NCBI GenBank assembly: GCA_036897625.1
Contig: JAYMTA010000594.1
Coordinates: 1 to 26,304 of the forward strand
Origin: Pelargonium cotyledonis
Taxonomy: Eukaryota; Streptophyta; Magnoliopsida; Geraniales; Geraniaceae
Length of the DNA: 26,304 nt
Direction: 5' to 3'
Shown in pieces: positions 9,071 to 20,169 of this stretch (position 1 is the stretch's first letter; every line of letters begins with the position of its first letter). Made by a program: the position numbers and the translations under genes. The notes under the pieces were generated by a model, which searched no databases, had not been told where the DNA came from, and saw only the letters and a list, made by a program, of their open reading frames with translations.

Positions 9071-12000
9071 ATGAGAGAGGGTCTGCGATCTGGGGTCGCG
9101 AGGGCCAGGCCTGTGACAGAGCAGGTTGCGATTGGCAGTGTTGAGGTGGGGGAGAAAGTGAGTGTTAATCATGATTTGGAGCAGAAAGGCATTGATGTGG
9201 AAGAAGATAAGGATTTGAATTCGGAGTTAATTGGTCCTGAGGAAGTGGTTGGTTTAGTTGCATCTTTACCGGAAGTGGGAGATGGGTCTGAAGAGAAACA
9301 ATGTAGAGAAGATGAGGATTTGGGTGTGTTTAAAATTACTGGCTTTTCCAGAGATTCGGGGAAAAGAAGCAGGACAAATGAGGCTGGAGGTGATTGTGGT
9401 GTGAAGAAAATAAGAAAGAGAGGGGGTGACCGGATAGTTCCTATTTCCAGTCGGGTTTTGAGGTCAAGGTCTTCGGTGAAAAATGACAACGACAAGGAAG
9501 CGGATAAGGAAGATACCGAAGGTGACTTGGAGCAGAGTTTAAGCGGAAAGAGTGACGAGCGTGAGAAGGAAAAGGTTGAGTTGGATGCTGATGGGATTGA
9601 TGTATCAGCTGAGAAGTTGAAACACAATCCTGGGATGCCTCCTCAGATTCAGGGGGATGACGAGGTTCTTTGTGAAAAGGCTCCAGAGGAACAAGTGGTG
9701 AAACGCAAACGTGGCAGGCCTTTTAAGATAGAGGGGAATAATAAGGTTACTAAGGTGAAGCCTCATAAGGAGGGTGAGTTGAAACGCAAACATGGCAGGC
9801 CTTTTAAGGTGCCGGGGAATAATAAGGTTACTAATGTGAAGCCTCCTAAGGAGGGAGAGTTGAAACGCAAACTTGGCAGGCCTTTTAAGGTGCAGGGGAA
9901 TAATAAGGTTGTTAAGGTGAAGTCTCCTAAGGAGGGAGAGTTGAAACCCAAACGTGGCAGGCCTTTTAAGTTGCAGGGGAACAATAAGGTCACTAAGGTG
10001 AAGTCTCCTAAGGAGGGAGAGTTGAAACGCAAACGTGGCAGACCTTGTAAGGTGCGAGAGAATGATGAGGTTCCTATTGTGGAGCCTCCTAAGGAAGACG
10101 TGGTAAAACGCAAACGTGGCAGGCCTTTTAAGGTGCGGGTGAATAATGAGGTTTCTACTGTGGAGCCTCTTAAGGAACAAGTGCTTCCATTGGAGCCTGT
10201 TCTGGAAGGATCGCATAAGGTGGAGTCTCTGTGTCTAATGGAAGTTAGAGCGCCTGAGGTGGAATGTCGAAGGGAAGCTACGACACCTAAGGTCAAGGAA
10301 GGGAAATTGCGCGGGATTTTGAAGCGTAAACGTGGTAGACCCCCAAAGTTGAGGGTGGATTCTGATATGGATGAAGTGCCTCAAGGTTCAGGAAAATGTA
10401 AAAAGGTTAAGTTTGATGATGGTGAGAGAAAAGGGTTACCAGGGAAGTCCAAAAGGCGTGGCAGACCTCCAAAAGTGCAGACTAGTAATGTGCCTTTGAA
10501 GGCAGATCTTAGTAGCAAAGGCACACAGGAAGGATTAACAAAAATCAGAAGGGATGCTAAGTTTGTTAGGGTCATGCGGAAGTTACCAATTAAGAACTCA
10601 TACTTGAGTAGAAAGCGTAGTGGTAAAAAATTGTATTCAAGGAGGTTTTTGCCTGCCAAGAAAGCTTCCCCAGGAACAAGACAAAAGTTGGCGCATGCAA
10701 TTATTTCTATGAAACAAAAAGGAGACAAGGGGTTAAAGACCAAACAACAGGAAGGAAATTCTGGGCAGAGTAGATCAGGAGCAAAGCAGTTGGTGAGAGA
10801 TCGGATAGTTGAAATTCTTTTGAGTGCAGGATGGACAGTTGAGTATAGGCAGAGAATTAGTAAAGACTACCAGGATGCAGTATATCGTAATCCTGAAGGA
10901 AAGACTCATTGGTCAGCCACATTGGCTTACAGGCGGTTTCTAGAGCAGTATGAAGCTGATCGGGACAATTCTAGCAGTAGCAAGTCGGACTTCACATTTA
11001 CTCCCATTCCGCAAGAGGATCTTGCCATGCTTAAAAGAGTAACTATTAAAGGACGGAGGAGCAAATATGGGCAGAGTGGAGACACATCTGATGGAGAAGT
11101 TACTGAAGTGAGGAAACGCAAAGAGAAAGTTTCTTCTGGTAAGTCACACAAGGAAATGCCCGTGAGAAATCGTAAACGACAAGGATCACAGAGTAAAAGA
11201 CGATGTGCTCTGCTGGCTCGTAACTCTAAGGAGGGGGTGGAGTCAGACATTGATAGCTACACACCATACGATGGGAAGCGGACTGTGCTTGCTTGGATGA
11301 TTGATCTGGGTACTGTGCCACTTGATGGAAAAGTGCAGTACATGAATCAGAGAAGAACACACATTAAGCTTCATGGTAGGATTACAATGGATGGCATTCA
11401 TTGTGAGTGTTGTAGCGAAATCTTCACTATTTCAAAATTTGAGACTCATGCAGGAAGCAAACTCTGTCAGCCTTCGGAAAATATTTACCTGGAGGATGGG
11501 TCTTCCCTTCTACAGTGCCAGCTAGACTCATGGAATAAGCAAGAGGAATCTGAACGTAAAGGATTCCATTTAGTAGATGTTGGTGGTGATGATCCTAATG
11601 ACGATACGTGTGGCATCTGTGGAGATGGTGGAGACTTGATTTGTTGTGATGGTTGTCCATCAACATTCCATCAAAGTTGCTTAGACATACAAGTATGGAT
11701 TCTTAGCATCATTTCCTATGGTTCTATAGTTTGTTTGTGACTAGATGTTATCATAATCAAGTACTATTTTTCTTTCATTTCACTGTTCTATCTATACTGT
11801 AGTGCTGTTGAATCCTCTCACACATGCCCACATACAGTATTTCATTAATTTCTAATGACATGTTTTTGTTTAGATTTCTTTTTCCTTTTTCAGAGTATAT
11901 TTTTTTTGCCATTTGAAAACGCTGCTTGGGTTCTTTCAGCTTGTGCCATTTATGCCTTGGTTGTTGTTGAGCACAGATTTTACCAATGCTTATGTCAGTA

Positions 12001-15000
12001 GGAAAATAAAGAAAAGCACCCAGAATTTTATATGCGTTTTAATTTTATGAATAAACCGCTTTACTACTGTACTGTATACTAGAAGACAGTTGTAGTTAAT
12101 GTTTACATTTTTTCCACAGAAGTTTCCTTCAGGTGACTGGCATTGTGTGTATTGCTCATGCAAATATTGTGGTATTGTTGGCGGGAAAACATCTCAAGGG
12201 GATGATAATGAGGTCACCATCTCTACACTATTGGCATGCCGCATGTGTGAGGAAAAATGTATGGACTCTATCTTAGTTTTGTTCTGCTTGGGTAGCTTTT
12301 TATGTGGCTAACCCCTACACTCGTTTTTGAATGAATATCTTCAGAGATTGTTCTGATTAGAATTCTCCTATTGTAGATCATCATACATGTATCCAACCAA
12401 GGGATGCTACACCTGATAATGCTAGCAGTACATTGTTTTGTGAGAAGAATTGCCAAGAGGTATCATTTAAGTGGTCTATTGGCGCAACTTTAATGGTTGA
12501 ATTTTGTGCTGCGTTGTTAATAGTGTAGGGTCAGAATCAATGAATCTAGTAAGTAGAAACCGTTGTAGAACTTGTGTGGATTTTGATTCTTTTTTCGTCA
12601 AGTTTTTCCTTTTAATGCTTTATTTAGATTCTGTCTGTAATCTTAAGAATTTTAGATCTTGTAGAATTCAGAAGTATATTAGTGCATACATGCATAAAAC
12701 TGAAGATTTAGTGAATACTGGAACCTTTTGTTTCGTTTCTTAATTGGTGACTGGGTAGGAAACTATTGAGTTTAACTTTCATATGTTCTGGTCAAAGGAG
12801 AACTCCAAAAAGTGGGTATGGCTAAAAAAAGAAGAGATAAAAGGACCGGAATGATTTTGGAGTGGCTGTAGGACAAATGATTTATTATATTCTAATTAGT
12901 TTATAGATTTATCTCCATCTATGTGGTCAATGATAAGAACAAGGTTTTTGTGTTCATGGAACGAAAAATGAAAATAGTCGTTTTTAGTCTAGAATTTGTC
13001 CATTCATACAAAAAAGGATTAGATACATGCAAGGAAACTAATAGAAAAATTAAATGATTTAAATCAGAATCATAAAACAGAGAATGATGATTAAAAAGGC
13101 AATGCATTTAGTTATTTGCTTAAGACAAGATACATGGTCAGAAATTTTGGTGTGGGTTTAAAAATTCAATATGTTTTTTATTTGTCCACTGTGCCAAAGC
13201 CAATGTTTATTGTGGACAATATAGCAAGAGAAATTTCTACACTCTTTGGTAAAAGTGTTCATATATGCTTTTGTAGTCAGAAATAGTCATAACTGTTTAG
13301 ATAACTGCAGTGGATCACGATACACACCCTTCATATCTTTTTCCTTTAATTTATATAATATTTTTGTTTCAGTTATTTGAGAGACTAAAGATGCTTCTTG
13401 GCGTCAAACATGAACTGGAAGATGGATTTTCCTGGACACTTGTTCGGCGCTATGATATTATATCTGATATATCTGAAAGTGGAATGTATCGAATGATTGA
13501 GTGCAATTCCAAGCTAGCTGTTGCTTTATCTGTTATGAATGAATGCTTTTTGCCTATTGTTGACCATAGAAGCGGTGTTAATTTGATTCGCAACATTCTC
13601 TATAATTCTGGGTACGCATTCTTTGGCTCTTTATATGACTTAACACAAATCTTTCTCTCATTAGTTGAGTTTGGGCACTCTTTATTACTGTAAGTTTGTG
13701 TTTACATGACATGTGAATTGGAAGGCATGTGCTACATATGTGAAGTTGATGTTCAATGGTTTTTTTTTTGTCTTAATTTTTTTTATTTCTTCTTATTTGC
13801 AGGTCAAATTTCCATCGTCTAAATTATAGTGGTTTTGTGACTGCAATTCTAGAGAGGGATGATGAAATCATCTCTGCAGCATCCATTAGGTATACGTCTA
13901 AGTATACTTCTATCTCTACATTGCTTTTGACAGTGCTTAATGCTTGTCTGTGTTCAGTAAAGAAAATATATAGAGACGAGATATTGTAAGATGAGTTTAC
14001 GCTTGCATTTGGAATAGGCATCATATTTTTATGCTCGTTTTTTTGTTCTGGCCATTTGTGTATATAATTAAAACCCATTTGTGTGTACTATGGAAGCAAT
14101 TTAGTCCTGCGTGTTTATTGAAACTTCCACTCTTGCTGGATATTATTGCCACGCTGAATGGGAACAAATATAGGTGTAACATTGTTTATAATTGCATCTT
14201 TTAATAATTTTTTATTATAGGATTTTTAGAGCTTTTTTGACATGCATTCTCTTACACTGCATCCTATGTAAAGGCTGTTTGGTAGCCTCACCATTATATT
14301 TGTCTTGTGTATTTATATTCTTCTTTTGACTTACAAAATACTTAAGGCACCCAGATCGCCTCCAACACCACCACTAACAGTGTCATTGCTATTTTTACCT
14401 CCACTGCCAGTGCCTTGAGGTGCCATCTTTCCATCCTCAGTTACCACCACCTCAAAGCCTGACTTACTAGTTTCCTTTCTTGTAATCATATTCTTGAACC
14501 ATTACCCTTGGTTTCCAACATTTATTTCATAGAATTTTAATATTACTAGCTTAATGAAGGAAAAACAAAATAAAACCAGTTGTTTGTTTGTATTTTTTTT
14601 TTTTTGAAGTTTTTCATGACCCTAAGGAACTAGGGATATTTCAGGTTTAGAATAATTATAGTAAAGCAGTTGCTTGGAATAGGAGCCTCATTTTCTTAAA
14701 GTCGATACTATTGTCTGGCACGATTTTCTTGAAAGTACTCTTTGCAAAATATTTGTTGATCGGTTGCTTCTTATGCGGTTAGCTTAATGATTGAATTGTG
14801 GTCACAAGAATATTGACAAATGTTATTAATTGCGAACTACTCTCTAATTTTCAATATGACCACCTATCTCTAGCTCATTATTCGTGCTCTCGTTGACTTT
14901 TTCACAAAGATTTATGCTAGTTTTGTTAACGTCTGCCGATACTATTGTCTGGCACGATTTTCTTGAAAGTACTCTTTGCAAAATATTTGTTGATCGGTTG

Positions 15001-18000
15001 CTTCTTCTTATGCGGTTAACTGAATAATTGAATTGTGGTCGCAAGAATATTGACAAATGGTATTAATTGCAAACTATTCTCTAATTTTCAATATGACCAC
15101 CTATCCCTAGTTCATTATTCGTGCTCTCGTTGACTTTTTCACAAAGATTTATGATAGTTTTGTTAACGTCTGCCTTTTCCTCTTTACCCTTGTTGTAATA
15201 ACTATTTAAATAAATACTAACTATGGATGGCGTGTAATCAAATAAGGAAAGTGGGTATTTATTGTGAGAGATCCATTTTTAGAATATTGAATATGTAAGA
15301 TGGAATTGAAGGAGTAATATATAAAAGGTGTTTTTATATAATTGTTTTGACTTAATATTTCTTCCTGCTCGGATCTTTGTTTTAGTGGAAGGAACTATAG
15401 TCAGTTGCAACAAGTGTGTCTTCATCTAATGTTTGGCAGGGTTTATGCGAGCCTAAATTTGTTAGTGGAGGGTTCCTCTGATGTATTCATGTGTCAAATT
15501 GCAGTTAATGTTTCTATCCACCATTTGCGCTGTATGAAATTAGCATATATAGTTTCATGGGTACTTATTGAATTACTACTACTTGCGTATAGGATATGTG
15601 CATAAAACGTTACAATTAGTTATCTACTAAATTTGTGCTCTTTTATGCGAGCCTAGTTCATTTTTCTCTCCACCATGTTCGCTGTACAAAATGACTTTTA
15701 TATAGTTTCTTGGTAACTTATTCAATTACCTCTACTGGACAATACGACGTGTGCATTAAACGTTACATTTAGTTATCTACTTAATATGTGTGCCCTTTTT
15801 ATGTGTCATTTTCCTCTCCACCATCTTTGCTGTATGAAATGACTTTATATAGTTGCATGATAACTTATTCGATTTCTACTACTGGCCAATAGGAATATGC
15901 ATTAAACGTTACAATTGGTTATCTACTTATTGTGCTATTTTTATTTGTCTGTAATACAATGGTTGGATAGTAGCAGTGTGGAGAACAGAGTCGATTTTCC
16001 TTTTGGTGTGGTGCATATCCATGTCTGTTGCTAACATTACTTTTCTATTGGTGAATAGGATCCACGGTAACCACTTGGCAGAGATGCCATTCATTGGGAC
16101 TCGCCATCTGTTTAGACGTCAAGGGATGTGCCGCCGGCTCCTCACTGCCATTGAATCTGTGAGTTATCAAATTTGTTCTGCATGTAGTGCCATCTTTTTC
16201 CTCTCATCTTCAGCAATTGGGTCTGCCTGCAGTTTTTATTTATTTATAAATGTTAGTATATATCTTCCTTCATTTCGAGTACTGGTGAACTTGGGAAGTT
16301 TCACTATGAAGGTGTTGTTGAGAGCTATTGAGAGCTATTTGATTGCCATATTATAGGGTAGTCTTTTGGATAATCTCTTAGTCGTGTTTTGTTGTAAGTT
16401 AGTACCTTTTAACTGTCTGGAAGAATGGATGAGCACTCAGGCTCTCTTCTAGTGTCGACTTGTATTTAGAATGGCTGTTTCAGCATGAGGCATACGTTAG
16501 TGTTGATTTTGCTTTTTGTTCGAGTTGTATTTTTGACCTTGCCATTTCTTTTTATCCTCACTGTTTGCAATTTTACTTGTAGGCTCTTTGCTCTCTCCAT
16601 GTTGAAAAGTTGGTCATTCCTGCCATATCTGAACTTACGCAGACATGGACTTCGGTATTTGGTTTCAGCCCCCTTGAATCATCAAGCAGGAAAAAAATGA
16701 GGAACATGAATTTGCTGGTGTTCCCTGGTGTAGCAATGTTGCAGAAACCAATATTGGATCGTCCTAAAGAAGTAATTTCGTCTGGAGGTACGGGTAATGG
16801 TTCAACTGATAAACTAAAAGTAGCAAAAGTTGCATTTGTTGTCTAAATTGATAGTATTGATAGTATTGCAAGTTTGCAACCATCAATTAGTATGAAGTCC
16901 AATAGGTTTGTCAACCACTCAATCTGTTCCCATAATAGTTGCTGAGTATCAGGCTGATTAAAATATCAGGATCTATCCTATCCCATTGGTGCGGTCAAAA
17001 GTGGCCTGTTTCCTTGTATTTATGGAGCGGGATGAAACTCATCTCAAATAATTCTAGTAGAACTAGTTTTGTTCTATTGCCATTTGAACCAGCATCATTT
17101 AGTTGTGCATCTTCATGTATGTCTTGTCACTCGACAATCTCACTTGTATCTCTCTGGTTTAACACTATGTATGCTCATGTAGGTTTGGAGGTTCTTAATC
17201 TTGGAAAGGAGAACGAGATTACAAATTGTTCAGAAAATGATTCTGATGTGAGATTTTCTGCTGAGCCCGATTCTAACATTTTCAGTGGAGGTGCTTCCCC
17301 TTGTGGGCATGAGATAAATGGTGAATTAGATACTAACGAGTCCCTTTCACAGCTTCCTGTTGGTTCATTGAATGATGCATCTAGTATGACATGTGAAGCC
17401 GTCAATATCATTGAATGTCCATTAGAAATTAAATGTGCCGTTCCGGATGCTAGTCACAATAATATTGAAGGGGCTAATGAACCCTCGGAAAAAGCCGGTG
17501 AGGAGCACAATTGCATTGCAGGTTCTCATGCACATGCTCCTGGCATGGGTACAGTTGAATTGGATTCCCAATTGAACAAACAGAGTATATGTGAGCAGAA
17601 AAGTCGCATCGGGTCTGAAGCTACCACTTATGCATCTGGGGCAGGTGCTGAAAGTGTTTCTTGTGAAGCGACCAAATGTAATACTGAAAACAACCCGAAC
17701 CAGAGACCTGTTCATGTATCTGAGGGGATTTCTTTGGATACTGTCACAGAAGATCAGCCGATTGTGGATAGCTGTTATGAACTGAAAGCATCCGTTGATG
17801 ATGGTTGTGAAGACCCAAAAGAAGCACCTGGTAATAGTGATGACCTGAAAGTACTAGCAGCTACTCAGCTTGAAACTGATTCAAATTCTGATCAGCAACG
17901 GGCAAATACCAATTCTTCAGAGCAATCTGAGTCCGAGTCTCAACCTGAGCAGAAAAGTGCAGCACTGGGAAACACCGAAACTCTGTGTAGCTCAAGCTCT

Positions 18001-18090
18001 GGTTCTGGTGTGGCTCATCTCTGTGCCTCTGGCGGGAGCAGTGCACATGGAACTCCTGAGGTGATCATTCTTTCAAACCCGGCTAGTTAG
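9071..18090 (+). CDS. IDM1-like: IDM1-like PHD-finger/GNAT histone acetyltransferase with AT-hooks, 1460 aa
   Basis: Eight coding exons: 9071-11692, 12120-12258, 12377-12459, 13373-13611, 13803-13889, 16059-16158, 16583-16787 and 17183-18090; all junctions are GT-AG and phases agree, giving 1460 residues. ATG 9071 is the first in a frame closed upstream by TGA at 9008. Domains in order: eight AT-hook-like RGRP motifs (about 211-466), an MBD-like fold with GWTVEYR (about 575-625), a Tify-binding-like domain (about 736-830), and a C4HC3 PHD finger (Cys847, 850, 859, 862, His867, Cys870, 883, 886) followed by a second Cys/His cluster (about 888-930). A GNAT domain follows (about 949-1140) with the acetyl-CoA loop RRQGMCRRL at 1076-1084. 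The last 300 residues are acidic and Ser/Asn-rich. In Arabidopsis, IDM1 acetylates H3 at methylated loci and promotes active demethylation with ROS1. The domain set supports that family; orthology to IDM1 itself rather than a paralogue is unproven. No lesion is seen. Confidence 0.9.
9701..10186 (+). repeat. Six in-frame 81-bp units encoding an AT-hook array
   Basis: Units start at 9701, 9782, 9863, 9944, 10025 and 10106, exactly 81 bp (27 codons) apart, at residues 211 to 372. Each begins with a KRKRGRP-type AT-hook followed by a Lys/Pro/Glu linker. The hook cores read RGRP, HGRP, LGRP, RGRP, RGRP and RGRP, so units 2 and 3 have lost the first core arginine, and unit 4 has KPKRGRP. Two further hooks outside the array occur at residues 418-424 and 461-466. 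AT-hooks bind the minor groove of AT-rich DNA. Because the period is a multiple of three, copy number can change without a frameshift. Confidence 0.95.
14703..15173 (+). repeat. Tandem duplication of about 235 bp in IDM1-like intron 5
   Basis: Copy 1 is 14703-14936 and copy 2 is 14937-15173, directly abutting. Both start CGATACTATTGTCTGGCACG and end GTTAACGTCTGC. Copy 2 has one extra CTT in a CTTCTT run and only a handful of substitutions, so the event is fairly recent. It lies in non-coding intron sequence; I see no ORF or RNA structure in it that explains it. Confidence 0.95.
15500..15945 (+). repeat. Three diverged tandem units of about 150 bp in IDM1-like intron 5
   Basis: The word TGTATGAAAT (or TGTACAAAAT) occurs at 15531, 15683 and 15831. 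Each is preceded by a TCCACCAT word and followed by TATATAGTTT/C, a TTATTGAATT-like word, AAACGTTACA and TTATCTACT. Steps are 152 and 148 bp. These units are much more diverged than the duplication just upstream, so the intron has expanded by tandem duplication at least twice. Confidence 0.8.
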
Positions 18091-18735
18091 TTTACCTTCC
18101 TGCAGTTGCCATGGAAGTTAAAAGAGTTCCAATATAGTTTGTTGGGTTTAGGGATCTGATATTGTTTATTTGTTAGCATGTAGTCGAGTTGAGCCTTTGG
18201 TAGAGTCTCATGATTAGGCGATAACGATAGATCGTGTCCTGATATGAAGTCCTGTCTTAGTAAACCTCATTCCCCAACATTTGGATTTTGACAATTCTTA
18301 CTAGTTTGGAAGAGAGAGCATTGTAAGTAAAAATAGAAAGCTCTAGACTGTTTTATGCATGAGAGGTTGTGTATCTTGGACCTTCCCACCATTCTCATTG
18401 TAAATGAAAGAGTTCCTTGCTTAATCGTAAAGATGGTGTTTTCTTTTTCTTTTTCTTTTTTGTTTTAATTTTTGTATTTGTTGGAGATAGAGCTGAATAT
18501 TTGAACCTGAAGTCTGATCCACATTTTTGTGGGTTTGGGCAAATTTTAATTCCTGTTTAGAATATAATTATAGCTTTACACATTTGAAGATTTAAATATT
18601 GAATGATTCATAATTTTATAAATTTGACATTGAGATTTATTTTATTTATTTGTTTTTTGTGTGTGTGTGTGTGTTATTGGTGACTGCAAATTACTCATGG
18701 TAAATCACAAATTTGAGGACGATACAAAAATACAA
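17986..18735 (+). repeat. Duplicated segment, copy A: end of the IDM1-like gene and 3' flank
   Basis: This segment holds the last coding bases, the 3' UTR and about 300 bp of flank. Marker words are GTAGCTCAAGCTCTGGTTCTG, ATATAGTTTGTTGGGTTTAGGG, GCGATAACGATAGAT, GATTCATAATTTTATAAATTTGACATTGA and GACTGCAAATTACTCATGGTAAATC. Copy C (22649-23415) shares nearly the whole succession, and copy B (20740-20965) shares the distal part. A (GT)n run of about eight units lies at 18659-18674. As the only copy attached to an intact gene, this is the likely source. Confidence 0.85.
18091..18440 (+). other. 3' UTR of the IDM1-like gene
   Basis: Non-coding sequence follows the TAG stop and runs to about the T-rich stretch after 18440. 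A diverged copy of much of it recurs at about 22660-22950, which shows that this gene end was included in a local duplication. No unambiguous AATAAA is present; AATGAAAG near 18403 is a possible weak signal. Confidence 0.45.
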
Positions 18736-18799
18736 CTATGATAAAGTGAAAAAAACTTAGACTTGACTAGTCTGGCTAATAAGGAGATAAAAACATAAA

Positions 18800-19095
18800 A
18801 CTTACACTTGATTAGTTTGACTAATAAGGAGCTGTTAACACTAGCCGCAGTAAATATGTAGACATAAAGTGTCTTGTCCCTATACATTTTGAATAATCAC
18901 ACTAAATACACTTAAATGCTTCACTCCAGTCTGAAGAGCACGAATAACTGACAACAATTGTACTTGGAGTTCAAAGCGATCACGTGGATAGCTTTGTCAA
19001 CAACCTCTCGCAACTAACGCTCTGTCATATGATTCGATAACAAACTCGAAAATTGATCTGATGACTCTTGTTAAACCACCACCTCTTGAACCCAA
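18800..19095. repeat. Duplicated segment D, copy 1
   Basis: Marker words in order are AATAAGGAGCTGTTAACACTAG, GTAGACATAAAGTGTC, TTGAATAATCA, GATCACGTGGATAGCTTTGTCAAC, CATATGATTCG and TTAAACCACCACC. The same succession is found at about 21422-21692 with moderate divergence. I see no convincing ORF on either strand and do not recognise the source. It may be a mobile-element part carried along in the local duplication. Confidence 0.8.
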
Positions 19096-19530
19096 TTACT
19101 TAAAGTCTTAAACAGTACCAACACGTTCATAAACGAGTTGTGTTTTTTAACCCGTTAGATAAACGGGTCGAGCTCGTGTGGAACCATTTAACGAAATATT
19201 AAACTTTTAACACAACATAAATGAACTCGTTGGGATCCAATCTATGCAGAATCTATAGTGAATTGTCACAACTCTCCACAGAGCCATCTCCTTTTCTCTT
19301 ATCTCTGCTGAGCCATCTCTTCCCCTTTCTTTATATAGAGTATCATAGTTAGTATAGATTGTAGAATACAGTGTAGCTGTACATTGTATCTGTACATTGT
19401 ATCTCCATTTACTTGATCAATATATCTTAAATCTCATACCATTAACAGTATGTATCTGAACTTCAAATCTTACAATTCCTTCATTTTCTGCTAGATTTGG
19501 TTTGTTAAGGTGTGCTGATTTGGCAGCATC
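19096..19530. other. Intergenic stretch, no gene seen
   Basis: The part at 19140-19200 has AACCCGTT/AACGGGT words of the kind scattered by plant mobile elements. Around 19330-19420 there is a TATATAGAG word followed by a repeated TGTACATTGTATCT. This resembles the inside of a Copia-type LTR, but no matching ends or gag were found. Confidence 0.4.
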
Positions 19531-19579
19531 ATGACGACCCCAGCTCGACCCACATGGGCACCTGCAAAAATGAAGCCTA
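19531..19579 (+). pseudogene. Possible first-exon fragment of CWC15 (spliceosome component)
   Basis: From an ATG at 19531, directly after a TTTGGCAG acceptor-like sequence and four bases, the translation reads MTTPARPTWAPAK. The Cwf15/Cwc15 family of spliceosome-associated proteins begins with almost the same residues in plants (MTTAARPTWAPAK). The next expected residues, the Gly-rich GGNEQGG part, are absent; the frame continues MKPRLVSL and then runs into T-rich DNA. This would be a captured 5' exon end, not a working gene. The match is short, at 12 of 13 residues from memory, so confidence is moderate. Confidence 0.4.
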
Positions 19580-19659
19580 GGTTGGTGTCTCTCCCAAATA
19601 TGCTTATGTTTTTTCAATTTTCTAATTGTATGTTTAATTTGTAAATAACATTGCAACTA

Positions 19660-19762
19660 CCATGCATACCAAGTCATTTATTTACTTATATATCAAGCTT
19701 TGGAACTTACATATTAGCAACTACCATGCATACCTCTTTTTTGTTCATTTTCAGACCATGCA
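19660..19762. repeat. Duplicated segment E, copy 1
   Basis: The words ATTTA(CT)TATATATCAAG, TTTGGAACTTACATA, GCAACTACCATGCATACCTCT and TTTTGTT/TTTTATT recur in the same order at about 22185-22262. In both places E follows segment D, so D and E were duplicated together, with different DNA between them. An extra GCAACTACCATGCATACC word appears inside copy 1, showing a small internal duplication. Confidence 0.7.
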
Positions 19763-19796
19763 TGTATACACTCCTAAACCTCCATTTTTGCTCAAC

Positions 19797-20165
19797 TGCA
19801 ACAAATACATCCCAATCCTTCTCCTTACACACACAATAAGAGATGACTTCCTCTTCAGTCTATGCTTCTGATATTATTGGAAGAGATAGAGAAAGAGATG
19901 ATATTGTAAAATCTTTGATGGACTCTTCTCATGGTTTTGGTTGGACTCTCCCAGTTATCTCTGTGGTTGGACTTGGCGGTCTTGGAAAAATTGTTAAACA
20001 TTTTGAAAAGAGGGTGCGGATGATTTGAAAGAGTACAGTATCAATTAGGTGATAGTAAAAATTGTCAAATCCATTATTGGAGAAAAGAGTGTTGACTCAT
20101 ATCCTGAAAAGTAGCAAGGTTGTCTCCTCGGCCCTTTGCAAGACAAAAGAATATGTTAGTTTTGC
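19797..20165 (+). pseudogene. CNL resistance-gene relic: 5' leader joined to a partial NB-ARC
   Basis: The leader (19797-19842) matches the leader of the longer relic at 23767-23822. The first codons, MTSSSVYASDIIGRDRERDD, match residues that in the longer copy follow the coiled-coil domain. The CC domain (about 445 bp) is therefore deleted, at a shared AGAGATG. The P-loop reads GLGGLGKI; a further 40-bp loss between two AAAAA runs removes the Thr/Thr end of the P-loop and shifts the frame, and the ORF stops at 20026-20028. DNA similarity to the longer copy goes on to about 20165, through TGTTGACTCA and TTTGCAAGA words, then ends before the kinase-2 motif. RGA-type CNLs are intracellular immune receptors; this copy cannot encode one. 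Confidence 0.88.
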
Positions 20166-20169
20166 TGTT

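Noticed and set aside
9701-10186. Regularly spaced repeats considered as a CRISPR array
   Set aside because: The genome is a plant, the units are in-frame coding sequence with AT-hooks, and there are no unique spacers.
9605-10296. Long minus-strand ORFs (203 and 177 codons) opposite the AT-hook array
   Set aside because: They are mirror images of the 81-bp repeat on the coding strand, repeat with the same period, and have no independent domain or promoter evidence.
13824-15605. ORFs on both strands inside IDM1-like intron 5
   Set aside because: They lie in AT-rich tandem repeats, are short and show no domain; they are by-products of the duplications.
16939-17182. Open frame upstream of the last exon of the IDM1-like gene
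   Set aside because: It is intron 7 sequence; a clean ATGTAG acceptor at 17182 joins in phase to the donor at 16788, and the upstream residues have no family resemblance.
19240-19440. Possible solo LTR (TATATAGAG, then repeated TGTACATTGTATCT)
   Set aside because: The inside looks LTR-like, but I could not find matching TG...CA ends with a target-site duplication.
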